The position numbers and the translations under genes are program-made. A model generated the notes under the pieces. The model did not search any database, was not told the origin of the DNA, and worked only from the letters and a program-made list of their open reading frames with translations. A stretch of DNA of 64,000 nucleotides from an uncultured Blautia sp. (GTDB lineage Bacteria; Bacillota; Clostridia; Lachnospirales; Lachnospiraceae). Shown piece after piece: positions 44,081-53,230 of the stretch (position 1 is its first letter; each line of letters opens with the position of its first letter). The stretch lies in assembly GCA_934394545.1 (NCBI GenBank), contig CAKRRG010000001.1, forward strand, positions 56,778-120,777, written 5' to 3'.

Positions 44081-45553
44081 TTAATCTCTTTTAAAGATGT
44101 CTCTGGTGTATACTTTATCTTTCACATCATCAAGGCAGGAATCATATCGGTTTGCAATGATGGCCTGACATTTCTTTTTGAATTTCTTTAAGTCATTTAC
44201 AACTTCAGATCCGTAGAAGGTTTCTCCATTCTTTAATGTTGGCTCGAAAATGATAACCTTGGCGCCCTTTGCCTTGATTCTCTTCATTACGCCCTGAATG
44301 GAAGACTGACGGAAGTTATCAGAGTTGCTCTTCATAGTCAGACGGTATACGCCGATGACCTTTTCCCCTTCTTTACTTGGATCCCAGGAACTGTTGGCCT
44401 CATAGGCACCAGCCATTTCCAGAACCTTATCTGCAATATAATCTTTCCTTGTTCTGTTACTTTCTACGATTGCGGTGATCATATTCTGTGGTACGTCGTT
44501 GAAGTTTGCCAGGAGCTGTTTGGTATCCTTCGGTAAACAGTATCCGCCGTATCCGAAGCTTGGATTGTTATAATGGGAACCGATTCGTGGATCCAGACAT
44601 ACACCGTTGATGATTTCCTGTGTGTTTAACCCTTTGGACTCTGCATAGGTATCCAGCTCATTGAAGTAGGATACACGGAGCGCGAGATAGGTGTTGGCAA
44701 AAAGCTTAACGGCTTCTGCTTCGGTAAAGCCCATGAATAGGGTATCAATGTTTTCTTTGACTGCGCCCTGCTGGAGAAGCTTGGCAAAGGTTTCTGCTTT
44801 TTCTCTGGATTCCTCATCACAGGATACAATAATTCTTGATGGATACAGGTTATCATAAAGAGCTTTGGATTCGCGAAGGAATTCCGGGCTGAAAAGGATA
44901 TTTCTGGTGTTGTATTTCTTTCTTACAGATTCTGTGTATCCAACCGGGATCGTAGACTTGATGATCATGGTAGCGTCAGGATTTACCTTCAGAACCAGTT
45001 CGATAACGGCTTCTACTGCGGAACAATCGAAGAAATTCTTCTTGCTGTCATAATTGGTTGGGGCTGCGATAACGATAAAGTCGGCATTTTTATATGCGGT
45101 TTCCCCATCGAGGGTAGCCGTAAGATCCAGTACTTTTTCTGACAGGTATTTCTCAATATATTCATCCTGAATGGGTGATTTCCTGTGATTGATCAGGTCT
45201 ACCTTCTCCGGAATGATGTCAACTGCAGTTACATGGTTATGCTGGGAAAGAAGTGTTGCAATGGACAATCCTACATAACCGGTACCGGCAACTGCGATAT
45301 TGTATTTCTTATCAAGAACCGGTTTCTGTATTTCTGGTTTCTCTTCTTCGAATAAGTCAACGATTTCGAAATGAAGTACTTCGGCAATGGCCTGAAGCTG
45401 GTCGATAGATGGAGTATAGTCACGGCTCTCCAGACGGCTGATCATGCCTCTGTTGATCTTGGTAGCTTCTGCAAGCTGTACCTGGGTCATTTTTAATTCT
45501 TTTCTTTTACTGATGATGGTATCAGACATTTTTGCTATTGATAATTTTTTCAT
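44081..45553 (-). CDS. UDP-glucose 6-dehydrogenase with N-terminal XRE-type HTH domain
   Basis: The 490-aa product (ATG 45553, GGAG nine bases upstream; a TTG at 45568 overlaps that site) has an HTH_3 domain at residues ~15-65 ([20 protein letters not shown], then [11 protein letters not shown]). A complete nucleotide-sugar dehydrogenase follows: GTGYVGL from residue 90, [23 protein letters not shown], and the catalytic Cys339 in [10 protein letters not shown]. Ordinary Ugd has about 390 residues and no HTH. The fusion suggests an enzyme that also regulates transcription, possibly its own, sensing UDP-glucose or NAD; that is inference. It is followed by the UDP-GlcA epimerase. Confidence 0.92.
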   Translation of the reverse strand: MKKLSIAKMSDTIISKRKELKMTQVQLAEATKINRGMISRLESRDYTPSIDQLQAIAEVLHFEIVDLFEEEKPEIQKPVLDKKYNIAVAGTGYVGLSIATLLSQHNHVTAVDIIPEKVDLINHRKSPIQDEYIEKYLSEKVLDLTATLDGETAYKNADFIVIAAPTNYDSKKNFFDCSAVEAVIELVLKVNPDATMIIKSTIPVGYTESVRKKYNTRNILFSPEFLRESKALYDNLYPSRIIVSCDEESREKAETFAKLLQQGAVKENIDTLFMGFTEAEAVKLFANTYLALRVSYFNELDTYAESKGLNTQEIINGVCLDPRIGSHYNNPSFGYGGYCLPKDTKQLLANFNDVPQNMITAIVESNRTRKDYIADKVLEMAGAYEANSSWDPSKEGEKVIGVYRLTMKSNSDNFRQSSIQGVMKRIKAKGAKVIIFEPTLKNGETFYGSEVVNDLKKFKKKCQAIIANRYDSCLDDVKDKVYTRDIFKRD

Positions 45554-45626
45554 AGTGGTCGTCTCCAAATGTTATTTTAAATCACATTCCTGTAGCGTTT
45601 ACTGAGTTATTTAATTGAACGGGATT

Positions 45627-45655
45627 ATGATAACAGGTATCAATGAAAATGTCAA
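45627..45655 (-). promoter_or_regulatory. Sigma-A promoter of the HTH-dehydrogenase operon
   Basis: On the minus strand TTGACA (45655-45650), a 17-base spacer and TATCAT (45632-45627) form a near-consensus promoter, giving a leader of about 65 bases before ATG 45553. Confidence 0.85.
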
Positions 45656-45701
45656 CATTAAATGCAAACAAAAACAGATAATTGTGAAAGAAAGAAATAA
45701 A

Positions 45702-45720
45702 ATGTCGTTTAAAACGACAT
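45702..45720. promoter_or_regulatory. Perfect 19-bp palindrome upstream of the dehydrogenase promoter
   Basis: ATGTCGTTT-A-AAACGACAT has two perfect 9-bp arms and lies about 50 bases upstream of the -35. It is a candidate operator for the XRE domain of the adjacent dehydrogenase or for another regulator. Confidence 0.6.
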
Positions 45721-45753
45721 CTGATGTAGCATTGCAATTCATTGCATGGCAGG

Positions 45754-45794
45754 AAAAAGGGCAGGCCTGGATTTCTCCGCCGCCTGCCCTTTTT
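45754..45794 (-). terminator. Terminator of the secreted-protein gene
   Basis: AAAAAGGGCAGGC and GCCTGCCCTTTTT form a 13-bp stem with a 15-base loop just after the stop at 45807. Read on the minus strand it ends in a T-tract; the plus strand also has one. Confidence 0.9.
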
Positions 45795-45806
45795 GAGGGG
45801 AATGTA

Positions 45807-47234
45807 TCAGAAACCTGAAAGTCTGAATACCATTAATTCGCTTGCAGATTCGTCGTCTCGTCTCTGTGTCATAAGGAGCATCAAAGAGCCATCCTCTGCA
45901 GTCTTCATATCTTCAATCCATGGGTAGCTGGTTCCAAAAAGTTCGGAACATTCTACTTCTCCAAGAAGAGTTCCATCCTTTGCCCAGAAGTAGAATTCTC
46001 TCATATTTCCGTCTGCTGCTACATATCCATTCGCTGTTTCCGCTATGCCTGTGATGCTTCCGATATGAGCTGGGTCACCGGACTGTTCGCCGCCAAGAAG
46101 CAGCTGCTGGTTGCCATCCAGGTCATAAATCGCAATCTTGGTGGGGGCATCGTCTCCGGCAAGACGTCCGCATACCATAATGTGGTCATTGCTGATCTCG
46201 ATCAGATTGATAAATCTGAAAATACCGGTTCTGTTTTCGTCATCATCCAAGGAGGTCAGGATCCATGGCTCTGTAACGACACCGCCATCCTGGAAGGTTA
46301 CCTTCTCTGTATCATAGCTGAGATAATTGGTGAGTCCCCATGCTCCGGATGGATGCACGGACAGATAACCGTTTATACCGGTCTCCAGTATGGTCTGCCC
46401 ATCTTTCATCACAATTCCTTTACTGCTGCGGGAAACATAAAGCTTTCCATCGGTATCCGTAAACAGGTCGATTCCCTGTGCGTCCAGTGTATCAGAGGAC
46501 AGAAGATTCAGAGTGCTGCCTGTATATTCGTAGGTTTCCAGAGTGTTATACAGCTGATGATACATTCTGTCTCCAGCAATCGCGAACTGATGATGCATGG
46601 TTTCAAATCCGGCCTGAGAAGCAGTAAATGGAATATATTCCGGCACAATGGTGAAATCTCCAACGGCTACATTCTGTAGAGTCGGTTCATATGGAGTTCC
46701 TTCCCAGGGATAAGGGGAATCTACATTGCCGGTGTCCTCTAATTTCAGCTCCAGATTGTTCAAAACGTCCCTGGTGGAATCGGTCTCTTCTCCGTAAAGG
46801 GAGATTCTGTAGGTAATACCAGATGGTACATGACGATAGGTGTAGTAAATCCGGCTACTGTCATCTGTGCTTCGCACATATTCCACATCGCCATAGGTTA
46901 CCTTTTCCACATTGCCGTCTGCATAGTCACGAACATCAATCTTGTAACTCTTCAGATATCCGCGGAAGGAATAAGCGGACTCCTCGCTTGCCTTAATGGA
47001 AATCTCTCTTTCTGAGCTGCTCTCATCGTCTCCTTCGAATATATAGGCTGAACAGGAGTATTCATAATCGCTGATATCATCTGGATCGTAATTCCAATTG
47101 TCCGGAAGGTTAAGTTTAAATAAGCTTAGATCAATGGTTCTGTCATTTTCTCCCTGAACTGTGAGGGCGCTTCCGGCTGTCAAAAGCACAAGTCCGGTGA
47201 GCAGAGGAATTAATTTGCGTAATTTTTTGTTCAT
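45807..47234 (-). CDS. Secreted protein of unknown function, 475 aa
   Basis: The start is placed at ATG 47234 (GAGGTG six bases upstream); the open frame extends 25 codons further but without a site. A signal peptide is clear (KLRKLIPLLTGLVLLTAG). Residues ~30-170 resemble a PsbP-like or lipoprotein-type beta domain (LNLPDNWNYD, SGITYRISLYGE). The rest has repeated beta segments suggestive of a propeller (DGKLYVSRSSKGIVMKDGQT, NGYVAADGNMREFYFWAKDG). No catalytic motif was recognised. It is probably extracellular or envelope-associated. It is transcribed away from the MurD-like gene. Confidence 0.75.
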   Translation of the reverse strand: MNKKLRKLIPLLTGLVLLTAGSALTVQGENDRTIDLSLFKLNLPDNWNYDPDDISDYEYSCSAYIFEGDDESSSEREISIKASEESAYSFRGYLKSYKIDVRDYADGNVEKVTYGDVEYVRSTDDSSRIYYTYRHVPSGITYRISLYGEETDSTRDVLNNLELKLEDTGNVDSPYPWEGTPYEPTLQNVAVGDFTIVPEYIPFTASQAGFETMHHQFAIAGDRMYHQLYNTLETYEYTGSTLNLLSSDTLDAQGIDLFTDTDGKLYVSRSSKGIVMKDGQTILETGINGYLSVHPSGAWGLTNYLSYDTEKVTFQDGGVVTEPWILTSLDDDENRTGIFRFINLIEISNDHIMVCGRLAGDDAPTKIAIYDLDGNQQLLLGGEQSGDPAHIGSITGIAETANGYVAADGNMREFYFWAKDGTLLGEVECSELFGTSYPWIEDMKTAEDGSLMLLMTQRRDDESASELMVFRLSGF

Positions 47235-47352
47235 ATCGGGCACCTCTTTTCTGTATGGATTTATTTGTACCTTTATTTTCCCAGATTTGGGCAGGTTTGT
47301 CACTGGCACAAATGATAGTAACTTTCATGTTCATGTTTTTCCCAGTTGATGC

Positions 47353-47381
47353 TTGAGCCTCCAAAGGTTTCATGATATTAT
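47353..47381 (+). promoter_or_regulatory. Promoter of the MurD-like/CapA-like operon
   Basis: TTGAGC (47353-47358), a 17-base spacer and TATTAT (47376-47381) lie about 44 bases before the MurD-like start. Confidence 0.65.
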
Positions 47382-47424
47382 AGTTTCATGAAGATTGTGA
47401 CCATATGAAGGAGACTGACGATTT

Positions 47425-48621
47425 ATGAAGATAACAGAGCGTTTAAAGGACAAGAGAGTATTGATCTGGGGATACGGAAGAGAGGGAAAGTCTACAGAGC
47501 ATTTTATTAATACCCATTGTCAGGTGAAGAGTCTTGAGATATTTGAGGGTAAGGCAGAGGAGATTGACGAGGAGAAGTACGATTATATTATAAAGAGTCC
47601 CGGAATTAAGGTGGATAGCTACCATGAGAAATATACTTCGCAGACAGAGCTGTTTCTGGAGCAGTTTGGTGCCCAGACCATCGGGGTTACCGGAACGAAG
47701 GGGAAGAGCACCACATCTTCTATGCTGTATCAGGTTTTGCGTGCATGCAAGGGAGAGAATGTTTGCCTGGTGGGAAATATCGGGCTGCCATGTCTGGATT
47801 ATTATGACGAATATGATGATGAGACCATTATCGTATATGAGATGTCCTGTCATCAGCTGTCTCATGTGAAGTATTCCCCTCACGTTGCTGTATTTCTGAA
47901 TCTTTACGAGGAGCATCTGGATTACTACGGAACTCTGGAGAACTATTTCCAGGCCAAGTCGAATATCACCTTGCATCAGAGCCCGGAGGATTATTTCTTC
48001 TACGGAAATAATGTTCCTGAGATTCCGACTTTTGCGAAGAAGACAGAGATCTCCTATGATGCACCTATGTCTTTTCAGATGAAATTAGTAGGAGATCATA
48101 ATCAGTTTAATGCAACCTTTGTGTATACGATCTGTACACAGTTATATGGCTGTACAGATTCCGGCTGCAGAAGGGCAATTGAAGAATTCCAGGGGCTTGC
48201 CCATCGTATGCAGTATGTGGGAAAGGTAAATGGCGTGGATTATTATAACGATTCTATTTCCACCATCCCACAGGCTACCTTACAGGCTATTAAGAGTATC
48301 CCTAATGCCAGAACGGTTCTGATCGGTGGCATGGACAGACATATTAATTATGATGTGCTGATCCGTTTTATTAAGGAGCATCCGGAATATACATATATTT
48401 TATCCTATGAATCGGGAAAGAGAATCTATGACAGTGTATCGGACCAGTCCAGCTGTCATTATGTGAAGAATCTGGCAGAATCCGTTGCGTTGGCGAAGAA
48501 GATTACCCCACAGGGCGGCGCATGTATTCTTTCCCCTGCTGCGGCTTCCTACGGCTATTTTAAGAATTTCGAAGAGCGTGGTAATAAATATATGGAGCTT
48601 GTTGGTGAGGAAACAATATGA
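47425..48621 (+). CDS. MurD-like Mur ligase family protein
   Basis: The 398-aa protein has an N-terminal Rossmann-like domain (RVLIWGYGREGKSTEHF), the Mur-ligase ATP loop VTGTKGKSTTSSM, a YEMSCHQLSHV segment, LNLYEEHLDYYG and a C-terminal domain with YNDSISTIPQA. It is MurD-like but shorter than typical MurD (~450), and not in a division/cell-wall cluster; it overlaps a CapA-like gene by 4 bases. It might therefore add an amino acid to another envelope precursor or be a second MurD. The reaction is an ATP-dependent amide ligation; the substrate is uncertain. Confidence 0.85.
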   Translation: MKITERLKDKRVLIWGYGREGKSTEHFINTHCQVKSLEIFEGKAEEIDEEKYDYIIKSPGIKVDSYHEKYTSQTELFLEQFGAQTIGVTGTKGKSTTSSMLYQVLRACKGENVCLVGNIGLPCLDYYDEYDDETIIVYEMSCHQLSHVKYSPHVAVFLNLYEEHLDYYGTLENYFQAKSNITLHQSPEDYFFYGNNVPEIPTFAKKTEISYDAPMSFQMKLVGDHNQFNATFVYTICTQLYGCTDSGCRRAIEEFQGLAHRMQYVGKVNGVDYYNDSISTIPQATLQAIKSIPNARTVLIGGMDRHINYDVLIRFIKEHPEYTYILSYESGKRIYDSVSDQSSCHYVKNLAESVALAKKITPQGGACILSPAAASYGYFKNFEERGNKYMELVGEETI

Positions 48622-49781
48622 AAAAAACGACAGAATTAGTATTTACCGGAGATATCGGTTTCGACCGCTATATGGATGGGAAATGGAACGATGAGGAGCT
48701 TTTATCCGGAGAAATCTGTGATTTCCTGAATTCAGCGGACCATGTGATTGCCAATGTGGAAGGACCTTTGGTCAGCAATCAGAAGAATACAGCGAAGGAG
48801 GGCGTTGCTCAGCTGCTTCATACCATGGATCCGGATGTGACCAGGGTTCTGAAAAAAATGAATGCAGATATCTGGAATCTGTGTAACAATCACATTATGG
48901 ATGCAGGTGCGGAAGGTTTGGAAGCCACACTTCAGGTAGCCGGGAGCTTAGGTGTTAAGACGCTTGGAGTGGGAATGGATATCCGGGAGGCAAGTAAGCC
49001 TCTGTATCTTGATGAGGCCGGTGGAATCGGCATGTTTAGTGTAGGCTATCAGCGCGGCTGTAAGCCGGCAGGAGAAGAGAAGGCTGGCTGTCTGAGCTGG
49101 AGTGAGATGGATATCATTCGGGATGTGATCCGTGAAATTAAGGCGAAATGCCGCTGGTGCATTGTGGTGTCCCATGGAGGAGAAGAATTTACAGCCCTTC
49201 CGTCCCCGTATACAAGGGACCGATATCTTGCCTACCTTGATATGGGAGCAGATATTGTGGTATGCCATCATCCCCATGTTCCTATGAACTATGAGCTTCT
49301 TGGAGAGAAAGCTATTTTTTATTCTCTGGGGAATTTCATCTTTGATACGGATTACCAGCGGGCTCAGTATTGTACAGACGTTGGTGTTTTGCTGAAGCTT
49401 TGTCTTTCAGAGGAGAGATTTACCTTTGAGCCTATGGGAATACAGATCCAGCGTGGTCCTGAGCATATTGTTAAGGGAGCTGTGCCGGCTATTTTCCAGA
49501 ATGTTCCGGAAGAAGAGTACCTGCTTCTGGAGCCGCTTGCAGCCAAGATGTTTGTGGCTGCGACTAAGAGACAGCAGATTTATCTAAATCCTTCCGAGTA
49601 TAAAGATGCGTCCGATGAGAAATGGGAAGAGAATTTCTCCAATCCCAGGAGAAGTGGCCGGGTTCCCGGTGAAGCACTGGATTTCGCCATTATCTGTCCA
49701 CTGGCCCAGAAGGAGAAGGAGAAAGCATGGGAGAGAAGTAGATTAACAGAAGTGAAGGAATATATCCTAAAGCAAATGTAA
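48618..49781 (+). CDS. CapA-family (PGA_cap) metallophosphatase-like protein
   Basis: The 387-aa protein shows the CapA/PgsA pattern: VFTGDIGFDRYM, NVEGPLVSN, LCNNHIMDAGAEGL, VVSHGGEEF, VVCHHPHVP and YSLGNFIFD. These correspond to the metallophosphoesterase-like core of poly-gamma-glutamate CapA proteins. No signal peptide or membrane anchor is present, unlike many CapA proteins, so a cytoplasmic role is likely. ATGA overlap with the MurD-like ligase shows coupling. CapB (the poly-glutamate ligase) is itself related to Mur ligases, so the pair may play an analogous part; this is inference. Confidence 0.87.
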   Translation: MKKTTELVFTGDIGFDRYMDGKWNDEELLSGEICDFLNSADHVIANVEGPLVSNQKNTAKEGVAQLLHTMDPDVTRVLKKMNADIWNLCNNHIMDAGAEGLEATLQVAGSLGVKTLGVGMDIREASKPLYLDEAGGIGMFSVGYQRGCKPAGEEKAGCLSWSEMDIIRDVIREIKAKCRWCIVVSHGGEEFTALPSPYTRDRYLAYLDMGADIVVCHHPHVPMNYELLGEKAIFYSLGNFIFDTDYQRAQYCTDVGVLLKLCLSEERFTFEPMGIQIQRGPEHIVKGAVPAIFQNVPEEEYLLLEPLAAKMFVAATKRQQIYLNPSEYKDASDEKWEENFSNPRRSGRVPGEALDFAIICPLAQKEKEKAWERSRLTEVKEYILKQM

Positions 49782-49815
49782 ATATAAAAAGATGTGCCGT
49801 AAGGCGCACCATAGA

Positions 49816-49847
49816 AAAAAGCCTCCTGCGTGGTCAGGAGGCTTTTT
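49816..49847. terminator. Bidirectional terminator between convergent genes
   Basis: AAAAAGCCTCCTG and CAGGAGGCTTTTT form a strong stem with A and T tracts on the two sides, serving the CapA-like gene (+) and the small secreted protein (-). Confidence 0.93.
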
Positions 49848-49861
49848 GTGATACATCCAAA

Positions 49862-50461
49862 TTATCTAACAACAACTTTGATGTATTTGTTAACTTTCTT
49901 GTAGTTCTTAGCTTTAACGGTAACTCTTACCTGATAGGTTCCCTTAGGAGTACCCTTGGCAATTACAATCTTACCGTTCTTGTTAACTGTGATGTTTGTG
50001 CTGTTTGTACTATAGGAAACAACACCAACCTTCTTGCTAACTTTGATAGCTGTCGGACAAGTCTTATTGGATTTCTTTACAGATTTAGCGTATACCTTAT
50101 AAGTATCTTTGGATTTCAAAGCTACTTTGTTGGCTTTCGCATTGATCTTGTAAGTAAGAGTCTGCTTGAAGCCGGCATATTTTCCTTTACCTGTAACGGT
50201 AACGGTATATGTTCCTGCATTCTTGCAGTTCTTCTTGTTAATTTTTACTGTGTAGTATTTGCTTTTGATTGTCTTTCCTGCTTTGTTTTTAACAGTAACC
50301 TTCGGTTCCTGCTTTTTGCCATTGTAGACTACTGACTCTTTGGCAAGAGAAGCATTGAAAGAGGTTTTTACAGGTGAATCAGCCGCAAAAACTGTTGTAC
50401 TCATAATGAGCATCATTACTGCAGCCAGAATGGTTACAGCAATTTTCTTGAATGATTTCAT
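49862..50461 (-). CDS. Secreted lysine-rich Ig-like repeat protein, 199 aa
   Basis: ATG 50461 follows GAGGG. A signal peptide is evident (KIAVTILAAVMMLIMSTTVF, cleavage near FAA). The mature part is very rich in Lys and Thr, with a bacterial Ig-like unit (VVYNGKKQEPKVTVKNKAGK, then KNAGTYTVTVTGKGKYAGF) and a second beta-rich unit ending GTYQVRVTVKAKNYKKV. Such domains occur in clostridial surface proteins. No LPXTG anchor or catalytic motif. It lies downstream of the CpsD kinase and could be transcribed with it. Probably a small envelope protein of unknown role. Confidence 0.75.
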   Translation of the reverse strand: MKSFKKIAVTILAAVMMLIMSTTVFAADSPVKTSFNASLAKESVVYNGKKQEPKVTVKNKAGKTIKSKYYTVKINKKNCKNAGTYTVTVTGKGKYAGFKQTLTYKINAKANKVALKSKDTYKVYAKSVKKSNKTCPTAIKVSKKVGVVSYSTNSTNITVNKNGKIVIAKGTPKGTYQVRVTVKAKNYKKVNKYIKVVVR

Positions 50462-50500
50462 TGGTAACACCCTCTATTTCTAAAATTTAATATATTTAAT

Positions 50501-50527
50501 AAACGGCTTCCCCACGCAAGCCAGTTT
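50501..50527 (-). terminator. Possible weak terminator after the CpsD kinase
   Basis: AAACGGCTT and AAGCCAGTTT pair with one bulge around the cpsD stop. On the minus strand a TTTATTAAA stretch follows. Weak; readthrough into the secreted-protein gene is likely. Confidence 0.35.
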
Positions 50528-51299
50528 ATTTCTCTGAAGTTGAATGTGATTTAGAACCGGAAGCTGTCTTTTTGCTCTTCGGCTCATATCCATAACCATA
50601 TCCATAGCCATAACCGTATCCGTAACCATATTTTCCGTAACGGTATTTGCCATATGCATGTCCCTTCATATCGGCTCGGTTCAGAACGGTACCAAGAAGC
50701 TTACAGCCGGACTGCTGGATATCATAAAGAGACCGTTTGATCAGACTGCGGGAAGTCGTGCCGGCGCGTACAACAAGAACTGCGCCATCACATAAGGAAG
50801 CAATTAGAGCACCGTCTGAAACACTACCAAGAGGCGGTGTATCTATAATAACGAAACGATAATCCTCAGCAAGCTTGTTCATAAGCTCCTTGAAACGCAC
50901 ATCCTCAAGGAGTGCGGAAGGATTCTCCAGAAGCTGTGTACAGGGAACTATGTAACCATTTGGAATGTTGGTTTTATATACGACGTCATCATATTCTGCC
51001 ATACCGGAAAGATAATGGTTCAGACCGATGGTGGTATCATCGTCGTAATCCATCTGGAAACGTGTTTTTATAACGGATTTACGAAGATCCGCATCAACCA
51101 GAACGGTAGGAAAGCCGGCTTCTGCAAGCATTTTCCACAGATATGCGGAAATGGTAGTCTTTCCCTCATTCGGCTGACAGCTGGTCAGCATGATCTTTCT
51201 GGTATTCTTTCCACAAAATTTAATATTAACACGAAGACGGTTCATAGCCTCGGAAACTGCGTAAGGCAGCTCCGGAAGGTTTACGTTAAGATGATTCAT
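50526..51299 (-). CDS. CpsD-type bacterial tyrosine kinase (polysaccharide co-polymerase)
   Basis: The 257-aa cytoplasmic BY-kinase has Walker A SCQPNEGKTTIS, Walker A' VLVDADLRKS and Walker B VIIDTPPLGSVSDGALI. The C-terminus is a tyrosine cluster made of about eight consecutive Tyr-Gly dipeptides, then EPKSKK and a Ser/Lys tail. In CpsD this tail is the autophosphorylation site controlling capsule assembly. It overlaps the CpsC gene by 4 bases. The regular YG repeat is longer and more uniform than the usual scattered tyrosines. Confidence 0.92.
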   Translation of the reverse strand: MNHLNVNLPELPYAVSEAMNRLRVNIKFCGKNTRKIMLTSCQPNEGKTTISAYLWKMLAEAGFPTVLVDADLRKSVIKTRFQMDYDDDTTIGLNHYLSGMAEYDDVVYKTNIPNGYIVPCTQLLENPSALLEDVRFKELMNKLAEDYRFVIIDTPPLGSVSDGALIASLCDGAVLVVRAGTTSRSLIKRSLYDIQQSGCKLLGTVLNRADMKGHAYGKYRYGKYGYGYGYGYGYGYGYEPKSKKTASGSKSHSTSEK

Positions 51300-52045
51300 T
51301 TTTTGTACCCTCTCTTTCTGCCGCGTCTGCGGTTCTGTCCCTCATCTAAAGCAAATACCTGATCACTGTCAGGAACGGTGGTAAGAGGTACCAGTCCGAA
51401 GTATTTCTCCATATCATCTGCATTGTAGATGGTGTCGTCCATCAGATATTTTACAACAAAGAATGCTGCGCAGAGAATAAAGCCAAGAAGGGCTCCCATT
51501 ACGGTTTGCTTGGTGTAGCTTGGAGCAACTTTGTGCTCAGGAAGCTTGGCATGCTGTGCCAGGTTCGGGGCAAGAGTGCTCATGGTTTCCGGAAGATAAT
51601 CAATTGCTTCCTCAGCCATAGTTTCCGCCAGATCCTTAGCCATCTGTGGATCGGTAGAGGTAGCTGTGATCTCCAGAATACGTGTATCCGTTGGATTGTT
51701 CAGTGAATAGGCTCTTGCAAGGGCATCTGAAGTGGTATCCAGATTCAGCCTGTCAATTACACGATTCAGTACCGGATAGCTGAGCATCAACTGTTCGTAG
51801 TCCGCAGTAAGAGAAGTACCAAGATTCAGGTCACTTAAATTGACCACAGAATCATCTGAGGCAGATACTACGTAAAGCTTGGAGGTGGACTGATAGGTAG
51901 GTGCGATGCAAAAATAGGAATAAGCACCCATAAGAATCGCTCCTGCCAGAAGGCAAATGAGAAGATAACGCCATTTGCCTAATAAGGCATAACCCAGATC
52001 CACAAGGTCAATTTCTACCTCGTCGTTTTTTAGTTCTTTGTTCAT
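51296..52045 (-). CDS. Wzz/CpsC-type chain-length determinant protein
   Basis: The 249-aa protein has the Wzz N-terminal segment (EIDLVDLGYALLGKWRYLLI) with a first transmembrane helix (LLICLLAGAILMGAYSYF). An external region follows (YQSTSKLYVVSASDDSVVNL, then QLMLSYPVLNRVI) and a second helix (VMGALLGFILCAAFFVVKYL). It activates the CpsD kinase and sets polymer length. A strong ribosome binding site (AAGGAG) lies seven bases upstream. It is encoded between LCP and CpsD in one minus-strand operon. Confidence 0.92.
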   Translation of the reverse strand: MNKELKNDEVEIDLVDLGYALLGKWRYLLICLLAGAILMGAYSYFCIAPTYQSTSKLYVVSASDDSVVNLSDLNLGTSLTADYEQLMLSYPVLNRVIDRLNLDTTSDALARAYSLNNPTDTRILEITATSTDPQMAKDLAETMAEEAIDYLPETMSTLAPNLAQHAKLPEHKVAPSYTKQTVMGALLGFILCAAFFVVKYLMDDTIYNADDMEKYFGLVPLTTVPDSDQVFALDEGQNRRRGRKRGYKK

Positions 52046-52075
52046 GTCAAATCTCCTTAATTAATATTTTTAAGA

Positions 52076-53092
52076 TTATCTCTTTTCCTTATAAAAAAGG
52101 GAAAGGATTACTTCCTGAAGGCTGTCCTTATCAGGGGTAAAGGTCTGCCAGCCGTCTTCATCGAAGCCGTCTGTTCCCTGGATGGACACTCGTTCTTCTT
52201 CCTCCTCGTCAGAGAGGAGCAGTGCCAGCCGGGAAAACTTTCTGGCGCTGATGTTGGTTGTCATATAGTCTTCCAGTGCGTGATACAGATCAATGGGAAA
52301 TGATTTATCCTCACTGCACTTCGCCTGGAAAACAGGCTTGAAGGCTTCCTCATATTGAGCCTGTCGGCGCATGCGGTTCTCATTCAGGCCATCGCCGATG
52401 GTCTTACGTTCCCGGATAAAGCGCTCTGCGTCCTTGCCATGGAGAGTAACGGTCTGTCCCTTGATCAAGGTGTCACTATCCGGAAAATCATCCTCGATCG
52501 TAACGGTAACACCGCCTACCATGTCATTAACGATCTCGATGGCGCTCATGTTCACCATGGCGAAGCCGTCAATCTTATGTCCGCCAAGAAGAGTGGAAAC
52601 GGCGTCTACCGTATTCTCAGCTCGGGTCTCATGATCCAGGCTCATGGCATGTGCCAGGGAAATCTGGCATTCGGTAGTGTCGATATAGGTGCCGTCGTCT
52701 TCCAGACTTCGTACCGAAGTCATGGTATTACGATTGATGGTGAGAAGCTTACAGGTATCTGTGCTTCTGTCGCGCACAAGCACAAGCAGTACATCACACT
52801 GGCCGGTGCCGTCGTATTCCGTAAGCTCGGTTATTTTATCCGAAGAGTCGATTCCTGCAAAAAGATAGGTTTCAAGATTCCCTTTGGGAACATAGGTGAC
52901 ACCCTTATAGGTGATCTGGCCGTCATCTTCTGTATCATCAGAAGTGCCGGAAGGCTGGATCGCAGTGTGATTGCCTGCTAAGGTGAGAACACCTGCGGCT
53001 GTACCTATGCAGAGAACACCGGCAACCAGTCCGATAGCAAGATGCTTCAGCGGTTTGGCTTTTCGTTGTTTGGGAGTTCGATAATGCTGCAT
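52076..53092 (-). CDS. LytR-CpsA-Psr (LCP) family protein
   Basis: The 338-aa protein has one N-terminal membrane helix (HLAIGLVAGVLCIGTAAGVL) and an extracellular LCP domain: YLFAGIDSSD, CDVLLVLVRDRSTDTCKLLT, INRNTMTSV, NTVDAVSTLLGGHKIDGFAM, VNMSAIEIVNDMVGGV and FIRERKTIGDGLNENRMRRQ. These include the Arg/Asp residues that bind polyprenyl pyrophosphate. LCP enzymes attach polysaccharide or teichoic acid to peptidoglycan. It is the first gene of the LCP-CpsC-CpsD operon, divergent from the sugar transferase. Confidence 0.93.
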   Translation of the reverse strand: MQHYRTPKQRKAKPLKHLAIGLVAGVLCIGTAAGVLTLAGNHTAIQPSGTSDDTEDDGQITYKGVTYVPKGNLETYLFAGIDSSDKITELTEYDGTGQCDVLLVLVRDRSTDTCKLLTINRNTMTSVRSLEDDGTYIDTTECQISLAHAMSLDHETRAENTVDAVSTLLGGHKIDGFAMVNMSAIEIVNDMVGGVTVTIEDDFPDSDTLIKGQTVTLHGKDAERFIRERKTIGDGLNENRMRRQAQYEEAFKPVFQAKCSEDKSFPIDLYHALEDYMTTNISARKFSRLALLLSDEEEEERVSIQGTDGFDEDGWQTFTPDKDSLQEVILSLFYKEKR

Positions 53093-53155
53093 GGTATCCT
53101 TTCTGCAAATAATTTCGCATATTGATTCTATTTTATCTTTTCATAATTCTTACTG

Positions 53156-53184
53156 ATTTTAGCACGGTTTGGATTCAATATCAA
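53156..53184 (-). promoter_or_regulatory. Promoter of the LCP-CpsC-CpsD operon
   Basis: On the minus strand TTGATA (53184-53179), a 17-base spacer and TAAAAT (53161-53156) precede the LCP start by about 65 bases. Confidence 0.75.
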
Positions 53185-53230
53185 CCCGCATTATCAGATT
53201 TTGTAAAAAATTGGTGACGAAAAAAATCAT

